A stretch of DNA of 64,000 bases, taken from NCBI RefSeq assembly GCF_030348765.1, contig NZ_JAUCEU010000007.1, positions 1,234,501 to 1,298,500 on the forward strand, given 5' to 3'. The translations under genes were made by a program, and so were the position numbers. The notes beneath the pieces are model-generated. The model was not told where the DNA came from and did not search any database. It worked only from the letters and a program-made list of their open reading frames with translations. This stretch comes from Neobacillus sp. CF12 (GTDB taxonomy: Bacteria; Bacillota; Bacilli; Bacillales; Cytobacillaceae). This document shows, in pieces, positions 33,131-41,768 of this stretch. Each line of letters opens with the position of its first letter. Positions within the stretch are counted from its first letter, which is position 1.

Positions 33131-33834
33131 TGTTGTTTCTCACTCACTTGAAAGCAATAGCCAAAACCCCAGATCGTCTTTAGATGAATAGGATGGGAAG
33201 GATCCTCTTCGATTTTTTCACTTAGTCTCCTAATATGGACATCGACGGTTTTCGGATCACCAAAGTAATTGATTCCCCATATTTCATCTAAAAGTTCATC
33301 CCTAGTAATGGGCTCATTAAATCGATCAAAAAACAACTTTATTAATTGGTATTCTCTAGCGGTTAACTTAACTAACTGACCAGATTTATATAATCGCTGC
33401 GTTTTCGTTTCCAAAACAAAAGGTCCAGTACTTATCACATTTACGGGGGTCTTTGGACTGATTTGGTTTGTTCTTCTCAGAACTGTACGAATTCTCGCGA
33501 CCAATTCTAACGGGTTGAATGGCTTCACAATATAATCATCAGCACCTAGTTCTAACCCCATTATCTTTTCCATATCCTGCCCTCGTGCTGAAACGATGAC
33601 AATGGGCAGCGCCGGGTGACTTTCTCTAAGTTTTGTACAAATCTCAAACCCATCCATATCAGGGAGCATTAAATCTAACAACACTAAAGCAGGGGATTGG
33701 TCATGAACAAGCCGAATCGCTTCTTTCCCATCCCCTGCTTCTATTACCTCATAATTTGATCTTTGTAGGTTAAATACAATTAACTTACGAATAGGTACTT
33801 CATCCTCAACCACTAAAATCTTAGCGTTAGTCAT
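33127..33834 (-). CDS. OmpR/PhoB-family response regulator
   Basis: 235-residue regulator: receiver domain with phospho-acceptor aspartate in LVLLDLMLPDMDGFEI, VSARG and the lysine in YIVKPF, then a winged-helix DNA-binding domain (LTAREYQLIKLF, DPKTVDVHIRRLSEKI, IWGFGY). It resembles the PhoP/WalR group. It overlaps the histidine kinase gene by four bases, so they form a two-component pair. A 12-bp inverted repeat flanks its upstream region (33847-33932). Confidence 0.93.
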   Translation of the reverse strand: MTNAKILVVEDEVPIRKLIVFNLQRSNYEVIEAGDGKEAIRLVHDQSPALVLLDLMLPDMDGFEICTKLRESHPALPIVIVSARGQDMEKIMGLELGADDYIVKPFNPLELVARIRTVLRRTNQISPKTPVNVISTGPFVLETKTQRLYKSGQLVKLTAREYQLIKLFFDRFNEPITRDELLDEIWGINYFGDPKTVDVHIRRLSEKIEEDPSHPIHLKTIWGFGYCFQVSEKQQ

Positions 33835-33846
33835 CCTATTTTCCTC

Positions 33847-33932
33847 ACAATTTACTAAAATATACTTCTTCTAATATTTTACATCTTTCGGTAATAGTTA
33901 GAAAAGTACTTTCTGAAGAATTAGTAAATTGT
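33847..33932. promoter_or_regulatory. Widely spaced 12-bp inverted repeat upstream of response regulator
   Basis: ACAATTTACTAA (33847-33858) and its exact complement (33921-33932) flank 62 bp that must contain the promoter of the two-component operon. Identical opposed sites suggest binding of a dimer at two places with looping, possibly by the regulator itself. Confidence 0.4.
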
Positions 33933-33953
33933 ATGAATAGAATCTACCTAATT

Positions 33954-34481
33954 TTATCCAGCCAACTCCTTACGTAAGTTCTCATTCATTAGGGCTTTTA
34001 ATTGTTTAATGGCTCGATGCTGTGTTGTCTTCACTTTACTCTCCTTCCAGCCTAATACATGAGCAGTCTCTAAAATCGAGAACTCCTGGATATACCGGAG
34101 GATAATAACACTTCTTTGATCAATCGTGCATTTTTCAAGGCAGCGGTACATTAATCTCTTTTCTTCCGATTGAAAAATAATTTCTTCTGGTAATGGTGAT
34201 TCATCCTTAATCGGCAGATATAAAATTTCTACTTTGTTAAGCGTTCGTTGATTCAATCCCTTATGTTTTCGAAAGAAGTCAATCGCAACATTACGTGCAA
34301 TAGCAATCAGCCATGTCTTCTCACTGCTCTCTCCCTTAATGTGCTGGTAGGATTTCAATACACGAATATACACTTCTTGAACAAGGTCCTCTGCTTGCTC
34401 CCTATTTTGGACCATATAATAAAGGAAATTAAAAAGTTCATGATGATATTTTTTATATAATTCATTGAAAATTGTTTCCAC
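33954..34481 (-). CDS. ECF RNA polymerase sigma factor, SigX-like
   Basis: About 175 residues. Region 2 (FNFLYYMVQNREQAEDLVQEVYIRVLKSYQHI, shown for its similarity to SigX) and region 4 (RSVIILRYIQEFSILETAHVLGW, KVKTTQHRAIKQL) are complete, with SSEKTWLIAIARNVAIDFFRK between. I place the start at GTG 34481, which gives METIFNELYKKYHHELF like B. subtilis SigX; the open frame to 34550 adds nonconserved residues. No anti-sigma gene (rsiX-like membrane protein) follows: the next gene, 120 bp on, is the response regulator. SigX controls cell-surface charge genes in B. subtilis. Confidence 0.85.
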   Translation of the reverse strand: METIFNELYKKYHHELFNFLYYMVQNREQAEDLVQEVYIRVLKSYQHIKGESSEKTWLIAIARNVAIDFFRKHKGLNQRTLNKVEILYLPIKDESPLPEEIIFQSEEKRLMYRCLEKCTIDQRSVIILRYIQEFSILETAHVLGWKESKVKTTQHRAIKQLKALMNENLRKELAG

Positions 34482-34540
34482 AGACCATCTCACCCACCTT
34501 TTATCTTCCAGAACATCATACTTTTTTTTACCAAAAAAAG

Positions 34541-34590
34541 GGTTACACACTGGTAACCACTTTTCAATGGATTGTTACCTATTTGTAACC
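34541..34590. promoter_or_regulatory. Cluster of GGTTAC/GTAACC sites between sigma and kinase genes
   Basis: Four copies of the hexamer in mixed orientation: GGTTAC 34541, GTAACC 34553, GTTACC 34574, GTAACC 34585. ECF -35 elements contain GTAAC or TGTAAC, so some may be ECF promoter elements; no matching CGTC-type -10 was found. They lie between the divergent sigma factor and kinase genes. Confidence 0.4.
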
Positions 34591-34721
34591 TTTTTATTGT
34601 AATTATGTAGATTTCCTGTTTTCTGATATTCCATATTCCTACAGTTTCTAGTACTATATACTATGTGACTATATTTTTTTTTAATTTCTAAAACTTTTCT
34701 TTCCCAGAACAGGAGAATTAC

Positions 34722-35996
34722 ATGAAGAAGATGAACTTGGTATTATTGTTCTTAATAACCAGCTTTATATGGATATATGTAAGTAATTATGTAATAACCC
34801 ACTACATTCCCTCATCTTTCGATTATTATGTTGAAAGAGGAAAAGAGATCTTTTATATTATTGTAACTGGCGGAATTTTTTATTTCTTTATCCTTAACAA
34901 AGAAGAACTGAATTCCACCAAAGAACAAGAAAAACGTTTATCTACTCTCATAAATTCAATGGTTGATTTTGTGAACTTCAAAGATGGCGAAGGTCGATGG
35001 ATTCAAGCCAATGATTTTGGTTTAAAATTATTTCAACTCGAAAATGTCAATTATTTGGGTAAGAAAGACTCTGAATTAGCGCAATACACTGAATTCTATT
35101 CAGATGCACTTAAGTACTGTGAAGTATCTGATGAAGAAACGTGGGAAAATGGTACGGTAACTCGTTGCGAGGAAGTTGTACCTCTCCCAGATGGCACATC
35201 AAAAATTTTTGATACGATTAAGGTACCACTGTTCCATGAGGATGGAAGCAGAGAGGGTTTAGTTATTATTGGCCGTGATATTACTACACTAAGACAGACA
35301 GAAGAACGTCTTAGCAGAACGGAAAAACTTTCGGTTGTTGGCGAGTTATCTGCAAGTGTCGCTCATGAGATTAGAAATCCACTAACATCATTAAAAGGAT
35401 TTGTCCAATTATTGCAAATGGAGGACGATAAACATCAAGATTATTATCAAATCATGCTTGATGAATTGAATCGAATTAACCACATTGTTGGTGAATTATT
35501 ACTCTTAGCAAAACCACAGCATTTAAAATATACAAAAATGGCGATTCAAAAAGTATTAAATGATGTTATTTCCTTATTAGCTGTTGAAGCAACCCTTTAC
35601 AATGTTCAAATTGAGGTTAATTTTCCAAAAGAGGATATCATCATTGAATGTGAGCCAAACCAATTAAAACAATTATTTATTAACGTTATCAAAAATTCAA
35701 TTGAAGCGTCGCAGAATGATAGTACAATTACAATTAGCCTCTTTCGATTGGAACAAGACAAAATATCGATTACAGTAAAAGACAATGGTTGTGGGATTTC
35801 AAAAGAACGGTTAGAAAAAATTGGAGAACCCTTCTACTCATCTAAGGAAAAAGGGACAGGCTTAGGCTTAACAGTAAGTTTTAAGATTGTCCAATCTCAC
35901 AATGGCACTATCAACTTTGAAAGTGAGATTGGCACAGGTACTTTAGTCAACATTACGTTACCGATGCTGCAAAATTCCTCTCCTGCAAAAAGTTAA
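34722..35996 (+). CDS. PAS-domain sensor histidine kinase, KinC-like
   Basis: 424-residue membrane kinase: two TM segments (about 6-26 and 42-58), PAS domain (about 72-190, FKDGEGRWIQANDFG), HisKA with H215 in SASVAHEIRNPLTSLKGF, and HATPase with NVIKNSIEAS, DNGCGIS and GTGLGLTVS. Length and layout match B. subtilis KinC (428 aa), a sporulation phosphorelay kinase. It is an orphan: no response regulator follows and it has its own terminator. ATG 34722 follows CAGGAG. Divergent from the ECF sigma factor. Confidence 0.88.
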   Translation: MKKMNLVLLFLITSFIWIYVSNYVITHYIPSSFDYYVERGKEIFYIIVTGGIFYFFILNKEELNSTKEQEKRLSTLINSMVDFVNFKDGEGRWIQANDFGLKLFQLENVNYLGKKDSELAQYTEFYSDALKYCEVSDEETWENGTVTRCEEVVPLPDGTSKIFDTIKVPLFHEDGSREGLVIIGRDITTLRQTEERLSRTEKLSVVGELSASVAHEIRNPLTSLKGFVQLLQMEDDKHQDYYQIMLDELNRINHIVGELLLLAKPQHLKYTKMAIQKVLNDVISLLAVEATLYNVQIEVNFPKEDIIIECEPNQLKQLFINVIKNSIEASQNDSTITISLFRLEQDKISITVKDNGCGISKERLEKIGEPFYSSKEKGTGLGLTVSFKIVQSHNGTINFESEIGTGTLVNITLPMLQNSSPAKS

Positions 35997-36012
35997 TTAA
36001 ATGTTACTGCAT

Positions 36013-36051
36013 AAAAAATTGCCTTTCCTGTTGGAAAAGGCAATTTTTTTT
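36013..36051 (+). terminator. Terminator of the KinC-like gene
   Basis: AAATTGCCTTTTCC-type stem (ATTGCCTTTCC / GGAAAAGGCAAT) followed by eight T residues on the plus strand. The A-rich left side makes it possibly bidirectional, serving the minus-strand gene at 36066 too. Confidence 0.85.
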
Positions 36052-36065
36052 CAATCTAATTCTAC

Positions 36066-36281
36066 CTAATGGGGACTAACCTTATGTGTATGTTTTTGTC
36101 TACTTTCTTTTAGATGTAATCTGATTAAAAAGGAAATTCCCAATGTGATTCTATTCTTCCAAAGTCTGATTTTTCTTTCTTTTGGTCCAAACACATAACG
36201 ATTCCAAAGTATATATATTGACTCCTCAAGAATGATAAATAGAAGGTAAATTGATATGGTTATACCAATCCAGTACCACAT
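36066..36281 (-). CDS. Small membrane protein (71 aa)
   Basis: Begins MWYWIGITISIYLLFIILEE, one N-terminal membrane helix, followed by a basic cytoplasmic part (GPKERKIRLWKNR) and a His/Lys-rich tail (ESRQKHTHKVSPH). AAAGGGG lies eight bases before the ATG at 36281. No family recognised. Convergent with the KinC-like gene. Confidence 0.6.
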   Translation of the reverse strand: MWYWIGITISIYLLFIILEESIYILWNRYVFGPKERKIRLWKNRITLGISFLIRLHLKESRQKHTHKVSPH

Positions 36282-36397
36282 TTCAAGAACCCCTTTCTCT
36301 ATGTTTACTTAATTGATGTTATCTTAATTATACCTTCTACCCTCTTGACAATTCGGAAATTTCACTCTCCTTTTACTTACAATTTTCTACATAAATA

Positions 36398-36430
36398 CAA
36401 AAAAAAAAACGCTTGAATAGCGTTTTTTCT
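36398..36430 (-). terminator. Terminator of the holin gene
   Basis: AACGCT / AGCGTT stem extended by A-T pairs, with more than ten T residues on the minus strand. Confidence 0.8.
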
Positions 36431-36437
36431 GTCAATA

Positions 36438-36704
36438 TTAGTTTGGTTCCTTATATGTTTTTGCCCGTTCACTGTCGCTCATGCCCTTAGTTGTTGGATC
36501 TTGTATAATTCCCATCATCGAAAGTAAAATGAATACTGCATTAACCAAAGTTAAAATGTTTTGCTGGATTGCATCTGATAGTTGAAAATCGATCATTCCT
36601 AATGCATTTAATCCTCCTATGAGCATTTGCAATACAATCATAAGTTGTGCAACAAAGGCTAAAACCCAGCTTCTGTTTCTAAAGCGGACCTTCCAGTTAA
36701 TCAT
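36438..36704 (-). CDS. Phage-type holin (phi-LC3 family)
   Basis: 88-residue protein starting MINWKVRFRNRSWVLAFVAQ with two hydrophobic segments (about 12-34 and 50-67) and a hydrophilic tail GIIQDPTTKGMSDSERA. The IQDPTT(K/T)GxSDS pattern is diagnostic of the phi-LC3 holin family. ATG 36704 follows GAAGGGGATGAG. No endolysin or other phage gene is nearby; such solitary holins are common in Bacillus chromosomes and may be prophage relics or recruited for spore or wall functions. Own terminator. Confidence 0.82.
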   Translation of the reverse strand: MINWKVRFRNRSWVLAFVAQLMIVLQMLIGGLNALGMIDFQLSDAIQQNILTLVNAVFILLSMMGIIQDPTTKGMSDSERAKTYKEPN

Positions 36705-36796
36705 TTTCTCATCCCCTTCATATGTTATTAACATTCTTTCTATTAACATATGCTTGGACTTAAAATGGTTGTCCGCTTCTATCACACAATCTTGAA

Positions 36797-38152
36797 TTAA
36801 ACTTCTCTTCTCATGGCCTTAAGTACATCAACTTTGGTTGCTCGTTGAGCAGGACGAAGACCAGAAAGGATCGTTACTCCCAAACAGATGACCACACAAA
36901 TAATCGGAAGACTCAGTGGTATATCACTAAAAATAAGTTCAGGAGGCATTTCCTCATTAAATGCCTGTTTAATGATTAAAGGAATTGCAAAATTTACTGT
37001 ATAACTAATTCCGTAGGAAACGATTGTACCGATTAATGCCCCAATCAGCCCAATATAACTGCTTTCCAAAAGGAAAATTCGTTTTATGGTACGAGGAGTT
37101 GCTCCGATTGCTTTCATAATTCCAATATCGGGTGCGCGCTCTGTTACGGCCATTGTCATAGTATTGTAGATTCCGATTGAAGCGATTAGAATTGCAATTG
37201 TCCCTATAAAGATTAGTCCTACTTTTGCAATAGCAAACATTAAATTTACTTGCTTCAATTCATTGACTACCGAATACGTTGCATATTTCTCTTCTTTTAA
37301 TTTATCCGCTATCCCCTGGACGGCTTCCATATTCTTCGCATGAATTTTCACATCATCAAAAGTATTTCGATCAACTTCAAGTTGAGTTAAATCCACCTCA
37401 CTATTTGAATCTAATACAATCCCTTTTGGAGTTCCTGTAAATGATTCAATTTCCTTCAAGATATTCGCTGAAATATAAACACTTCTATCCTCTTGCCATT
37501 CCTTCGTTGGTTTTTTGGTTATACCGACAACGGTTACAGGTATAATTTTCTCTACCTGTTTGCCCTCCTCGAGTTTTTGGACAGTAAGATTTATTTTTTC
37601 TCCAATAAGTTCCCCATTAAAACGAAACTCTTCTTTCAATTGTCCTTTATCATCAAACCACTCTTTCTTTGACTCCCCTATTACGGCAAGATTAAGTGGA
37701 AAATGAAATCCGACCACTACTTCATCCTGCCCTTTTGCCAGACGGCCTTTTGACAATTCAAAACCTGCTTTTATTTCAGAAGGAAAGTCAGCGACCACGG
37801 TTTGGGTACTTAGTTGATAATTCCCAATTGAATAAGTACCTTCCTGCTGCAGCAATTTTCTTGTTGTTACTGATTTTACATCCTTAAGTTTTTCAAATGT
37901 TTGAACATCTTTATCTTCTAATTGGCGATAACCGTTTCCATCATCGGTTTCCTGTCCATAAACATCAATCTGTGTGACAATACCACCCTCCGTAATCTCC
38001 TTGACTACGGATTTTTGTAAACCAAAGCCAACGGATGCAAGGACAATAAGGAAGGCACAACCCATCGCTGTTGCAAGTATGGTCATAAACACTCTCGTTC
38101 TATTTTTCTTCATATTTTGCTTAACGAAACGGAATTGGTCTTTCAATTTCAT
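36797..38152 (-). CDS. ABC transporter permease, FtsX/MacB family
   Basis: 451 residues: N-terminal TM (about 21-43, TRVFMTILATAMGCAFLIVLA), a large extracytoplasmic MacB-PCD-like domain (about 50-300) and three C-terminal TM segments of the FtsX domain (about 310-335, 360-390, 410-435) with the conserved ERAPDIGIMKAIGATPRTI. It overlaps the ATPase gene by four bases. Such mechanotransmission ABC systems export peptides or antimicrobials or act on the cell envelope. Confidence 0.88.
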   Translation of the reverse strand: MKLKDQFRFVKQNMKKNRTRVFMTILATAMGCAFLIVLASVGFGLQKSVVKEITEGGIVTQIDVYGQETDDGNGYRQLEDKDVQTFEKLKDVKSVTTRKLLQQEGTYSIGNYQLSTQTVVADFPSEIKAGFELSKGRLAKGQDEVVVGFHFPLNLAVIGESKKEWFDDKGQLKEEFRFNGELIGEKINLTVQKLEEGKQVEKIIPVTVVGITKKPTKEWQEDRSVYISANILKEIESFTGTPKGIVLDSNSEVDLTQLEVDRNTFDDVKIHAKNMEAVQGIADKLKEEKYATYSVVNELKQVNLMFAIAKVGLIFIGTIAILIASIGIYNTMTMAVTERAPDIGIMKAIGATPRTIKRIFLLESSYIGLIGALIGTIVSYGISYTVNFAIPLIIKQAFNEEMPPELIFSDIPLSLPIICVVICLGVTILSGLRPAQRATKVDVLKAMRREV

Positions 38153-38838
38153 ACAAGCACCCCCTCGCTAATACGTCCATCTTTCAACTCAATCGTTCGA
38201 TGACCAATCTCCGCTACCTTCTCGTCATGTGTAATAATCAAAAAGGTAATTCCTAAATCAGTATTCAACTCTTTGATAAACGTTAATAAATCCTCTTCCG
38301 TTTCACTGTCGAGACTTCCCGTTGGCTCATCTGCTAGAATGATAGGTGGATTAACGATTAAGGCGCGAGCAATACTCACCCTCTGCTGCTGTCCCCCCGA
38401 TAATTCTCCTGGATAGTGTTCCTTGTATTCTAACAATCCGACTTTCGCCAGCATTTCTTCTGTTTGTTGTTTCCTTTTGATTTCGCTGACCCCTTTTAAT
38501 ATTAATGGAAGTTCCACATTCTGAAAGGCTGTCATACTAGGAATCAATTGAAAGCTTTGAAAGATAAAACCAAGGTTTTTGATTCTAAAATCTGCAAATT
38601 TTGTCTCATTTAATTGCGACACCAACTCGCCGTTAATCCAGATTTCACCCTCCTTTGGGTGAATGAATCCACTTACTAGATTTAAAAGAGTTGATTTACC
38701 CGAACCACTCCTGCCAACAATGGTGACGATTTCCCCTTTTTCAACTTCAAACGAAATATCTTTTAGGATGGGGATTACTGTTTGCTTTCCTTTTTTTCCT
38801 ACCACAAATTCATGACTTAACTGTTTTATTGTAATCAT
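38149..38838 (-). CDS. ABC transporter ATPase, MacB/LolD type
   Basis: 229-residue ATPase with Walker A GRSGSGKST, Q-loop IFQSFQLIPSMTA, signature LSGGQQQRVSIARAL, Walker B IILADEPTGSLDSET and H-loop ITHD. The start is ATG 38838 behind CAGGAGGA; the open frame to 38928 extends into the divergent promoter region. Partner of the FtsX-type permease. The sequence LADEPTGSLD places it in the MacB/BceA group. Confidence 0.92.
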   Translation of the reverse strand: MITIKQLSHEFVVGKKGKQTVIPILKDISFEVEKGEIVTIVGRSGSGKSTLLNLVSGFIHPKEGEIWINGELVSQLNETKFADFRIKNLGFIFQSFQLIPSMTAFQNVELPLILKGVSEIKRKQQTEEMLAKVGLLEYKEHYPGELSGGQQQRVSIARALIVNPPIILADEPTGSLDSETEEDLLTFIKELNTDLGITFLIITHDEKVAEIGHRTIELKDGRISEGVLV

Positions 38839-39007
38839 AATGTCCTCCTGTTTCCCTACTTCACTTAATAGACGATGTCCGTTAACCATACCCCTACAGT
38901 TTGCCAAAAATATTTTTACATTCTTCAAAAATAGCTATAATTGGTGTTTTTTCGCTAAAAAATTTATAATGAATAAACAAAAATCCTTTTGTAGGAAAGG
39001 AGATCCG

Positions 39008-41110
39008 ATGGAGAAATTACGCCCATTTTGGGAAATGATTGTCCGATTCTGGAAAAAGAAACATCTAACTCAGCTTTTATTATTAGTCATTTTGATTGTG
39101 GTGCTTGTAACCATCGTCTATTTCGGCTGGCTTGCATCGAGGGCAAATGTCCAGACCTTAAAGCAGGGTCTTAGCCAACCGACCGTTATTTATGATCATA
39201 CCGGGAAAGTTGCAACGAATGTTGCAACCAATCGGACAGGTGGTGCCAAAATTGAGAAGCTCCCGAAATACGTTCCTGGTGCAGTTGTAGCGATTGAAGA
39301 TGAACGCTTCTACGAACATAACGGCTTTGATCTTAAGGGGATCACTAGGGCGTTATTCAATAATTTATTTGCAGGTGAAATTACAGGCGGCGGTAGTACA
39401 CTTACCCAGCAATTAGCAAAAAATGCATTGCTATCACCTGAGCAAACCTATAAGCGAAAAGCGGAGGAGTTATTTTTAGCGGTAAAGATTGAAAAAGTAT
39501 ATAAAAAAGAGGAAATTCTGCAAATGTACTTAAACCAGGTATATTTTGGCGGCGGTGCATGGGGGATTAGTAATGCCTCAAAAAGATATTTTGACAAAGA
39601 TATAAAAGACGTTACCATCAGTGAGTCCGCCCTGCTAGCAGGATTACTGCAATCACCGAGTTACCTCGACCCAACGAAGAACTATGACGTTGCTATGAAA
39701 CGAAGAGATGTCGTTCTTGGCAAGATGAATGAACTTGGTATGATTACGAAAGAACAATACAGTGCAGCAAAAGAAGAAAAGATTAAGATTACTAGCGGCA
39801 GTGGAAATTTTGTAGAACGGAAATATCCATATTATGTGGATGCAGTCCTAAATGAAGCCATTACTAAATATGGATTAACACAGGAAGAAATCTTAACAAG
39901 AGGATATGTGATTTATACCGAGCTAGATCAAAACCTGCAAACTGAACTCGAAAAGGTAATGAATAATAAATCGCTATTTCCAAAGGGAAAAGGCGATACT
40001 ATCGTTCAAAGCGGTTCCGTATTAACGGACCCCGCTAGTGGAGGTGTACGAGCACTGGTAGGAGGCCGTGGGGAGCATGTATTCAGAGGGTTCAACCGTG
40101 CCACTCAATTAAAGGCTCAACCAGGTTCAACGATAAAACCCCTTGCGGTTTATACTCCAGCCCTTGAGGAAGGTTATACATTTGACTCGGAGCTCATTGA
40201 TGAGCCTACTTCTTTTGGTGAGTACAAACCTGAGAATTTTTCCAAAACCTATCAGGGCAAGGTTCAATTATATAAAGCACTGGAGGATTCCTTAAATATT
40301 CCAGCAGTTTGGCTTTTAAATAAAATTGGACTTGAGAAAGGATTAGATTCACTCAAAAGCTTTGGATTGCCAATCGAAAAAGAGGATAGAAATCTGGCCA
40401 TCGCGTTAGGGGGAATGAGTAAAGGTATCTCTCCGGAACAATTAGCAAATGCCTTCTCCGCTTTCCCAAATGGCGGTAAGCGTAATGACAGTCATCTTAT
40501 TACAAAAATTGTCGGTCCTACTGGAAACACTATTGCCGAACGGGAGCCTAAGACGACAAAGGTAACTTCAAAGGAGAATGCCGATGAAATGACATCGATG
40601 CTTCTAAACGTAGTCGAAGCTGGAACAGGTAAAAAAGCTCATATACCAGGTGTTCAGATAGCAGGAAAAACGGGGTCGACCCAGCTTCCATTTAATGATA
40701 TTAACGGAACAAAGGATCAATGGATGGTTGGTTATACCCCGAATCTGGTGGCAGCGATTTGGATTGGATATGATCAAACGGACCGCGAGCATTATCTTCC
40801 AAGTAACAGTTCAGGGAATGTGGTTCCGATTTTCAAGGAAATCATGAAGGCATCTTTACCACATTTACCAACGCAAAACTTTGATGTTCTCTCGATTAAT
40901 GACCAACTGGCCGGTAAAACGCAAACCAGAGAGGAAATCAAAAAGCAGGCAGAGAAAATCAGCAAAGAATTAAACCAAAATGCTCAAAAACTGGGTGAAA
41001 AGATTCAAGAAAAGGCTCCTGTTTGGAAAAAAGGATTGGAAGATGCCATGTATTCCGTCGGAAAAGGCATCGATACTCTCATCCAGAAACTGAAAGGTCT
41101 ATCAGAATGA
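39008..41110 (+). CDS. Class A penicillin-binding protein (PBP1A family)
   Basis: 700-residue bifunctional peptidoglycan polymerase anchored by an N-terminal TM (about 20-43). GT51 domain: EDERFYEHNGFD (catalytic Glu), GGSTLTQQLAKN, RKAEELFLAVKIE, LNQVYFGGGAWG. Transpeptidase domain: SxxK in GSTIKPLAVY, SLN in EDSLNIPAVW, and KTGS in AGKTGSTQL. The C-terminal ~70 residues form a charged helix. ATG 39008 follows GGAAAGGAG; the open frame extends upstream to 38840 but that part overlaps the divergent promoter region. Similar to B. subtilis PbpF/PBP1-type enzymes. Strong terminator follows. Confidence 0.92.
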   Translation: MEKLRPFWEMIVRFWKKKHLTQLLLLVILIVVLVTIVYFGWLASRANVQTLKQGLSQPTVIYDHTGKVATNVATNRTGGAKIEKLPKYVPGAVVAIEDERFYEHNGFDLKGITRALFNNLFAGEITGGGSTLTQQLAKNALLSPEQTYKRKAEELFLAVKIEKVYKKEEILQMYLNQVYFGGGAWGISNASKRYFDKDIKDVTISESALLAGLLQSPSYLDPTKNYDVAMKRRDVVLGKMNELGMITKEQYSAAKEEKIKITSGSGNFVERKYPYYVDAVLNEAITKYGLTQEEILTRGYVIYTELDQNLQTELEKVMNNKSLFPKGKGDTIVQSGSVLTDPASGGVRALVGGRGEHVFRGFNRATQLKAQPGSTIKPLAVYTPALEEGYTFDSELIDEPTSFGEYKPENFSKTYQGKVQLYKALEDSLNIPAVWLLNKIGLEKGLDSLKSFGLPIEKEDRNLAIALGGMSKGISPEQLANAFSAFPNGGKRNDSHLITKIVGPTGNTIAEREPKTTKVTSKENADEMTSMLLNVVEAGTGKKAHIPGVQIAGKTGSTQLPFNDINGTKDQWMVGYTPNLVAAIWIGYDQTDREHYLPSNSSGNVVPIFKEIMKASLPHLPTQNFDVLSINDQLAGKTQTREEIKKQAEKISKELNQNAQKLGEKIQEKAPVWKKGLEDAMYSVGKGIDTLIQKLKGLSE

Positions 41111-41138
41111 GCACGCCAAATGGCGTGCTCATTTATTT
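41109..41138 (+). terminator. Terminator of the PBP gene
   Basis: GAGCACGCCA / TGGCGTGCTC perfect 10-bp stem with a two-base loop beginning at the stop codon, then ATTTATTT. Confidence 0.85.
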
Positions 41139-41251
41139 AGGTTCTTTTCAAATAGATTGGTGTTTTCAAACATACTTAAGCCTAGGATATAAAATAATCC
41201 GCTGATTCGGACTCGGTTGCCTTGATCTATTAAACCCGTCTGAATGTAACA

Positions 41252-41640
41252 GGAAGATTTGTCACTAATACAGGGTATTGAGGACATATCTCACGTACTG
41301 TCAGAAGGATTTGTCTTTAATACAGGGTATTGAGGACATATCTCATGAGTCTTCAGGAGGATTTGTCCTTAATACAGGGTATTGAGGACAAATCTCACGT
41401 GCGATCAGAAGGATTTGTCCTTAATACAGGGTATTGAGGACATATCTCACGTGCGATCAGAAGGATTTGTCTTTAATACAGGGTATTGAGGACATATCTC
41501 ACGAGTCTTCAGGAGGATTTGTCCTTAATACAGGGTATTGAGGACATATCTCACGAGTCTTCAGGAGGATTTGTCCTTAATACAGGGTATTGAGGACATA
41601 TCTCACGAGCCTTCAGGAGGATTTGTCCTTAATCAAGGAT
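41252..41640. repeat. Seven-and-a-half 52-bp tandem hairpin repeats
   Basis: Units start at 41252, 41304, 41356, 41408, 41460, 41512, 41564 and a decayed copy at 41616, exactly 52 bp apart. Each contains TTGTCCTTAATAC - AGG - GTATTGAGGACA, an almost perfect 13-bp inverted repeat, so each unit can fold into a hairpin. Copies differ mostly in the last 12 bases. The array fills most of the 638-bp gap between the convergent PBP gene and the end of the cobalamin operon. Confidence 0.92.
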
Positions 41641-41768
41641 CTTTAGGAAAATCTAACGACTGAACACCCATTCGGACTCAGTTTGCCTTTGCCTCACCGA
41701 ACTACTTTTAGAAACCTCTTTCGTTAACTGATTGGTATAAAATGCAACAAATTTTACGAAAAAATCTT

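Noticed and set aside
36438..36704. Prophage region
   Set aside because: A single phi-LC3-type holin is present with no integrase, structural, or lysin genes around it.
41252..41640. CRISPR array
   Set aside because: Regular repeats are present, but the unit is 52 bp with no unique spacers of similar length, every unit is a hairpin over its whole length, and no cas genes are nearby.
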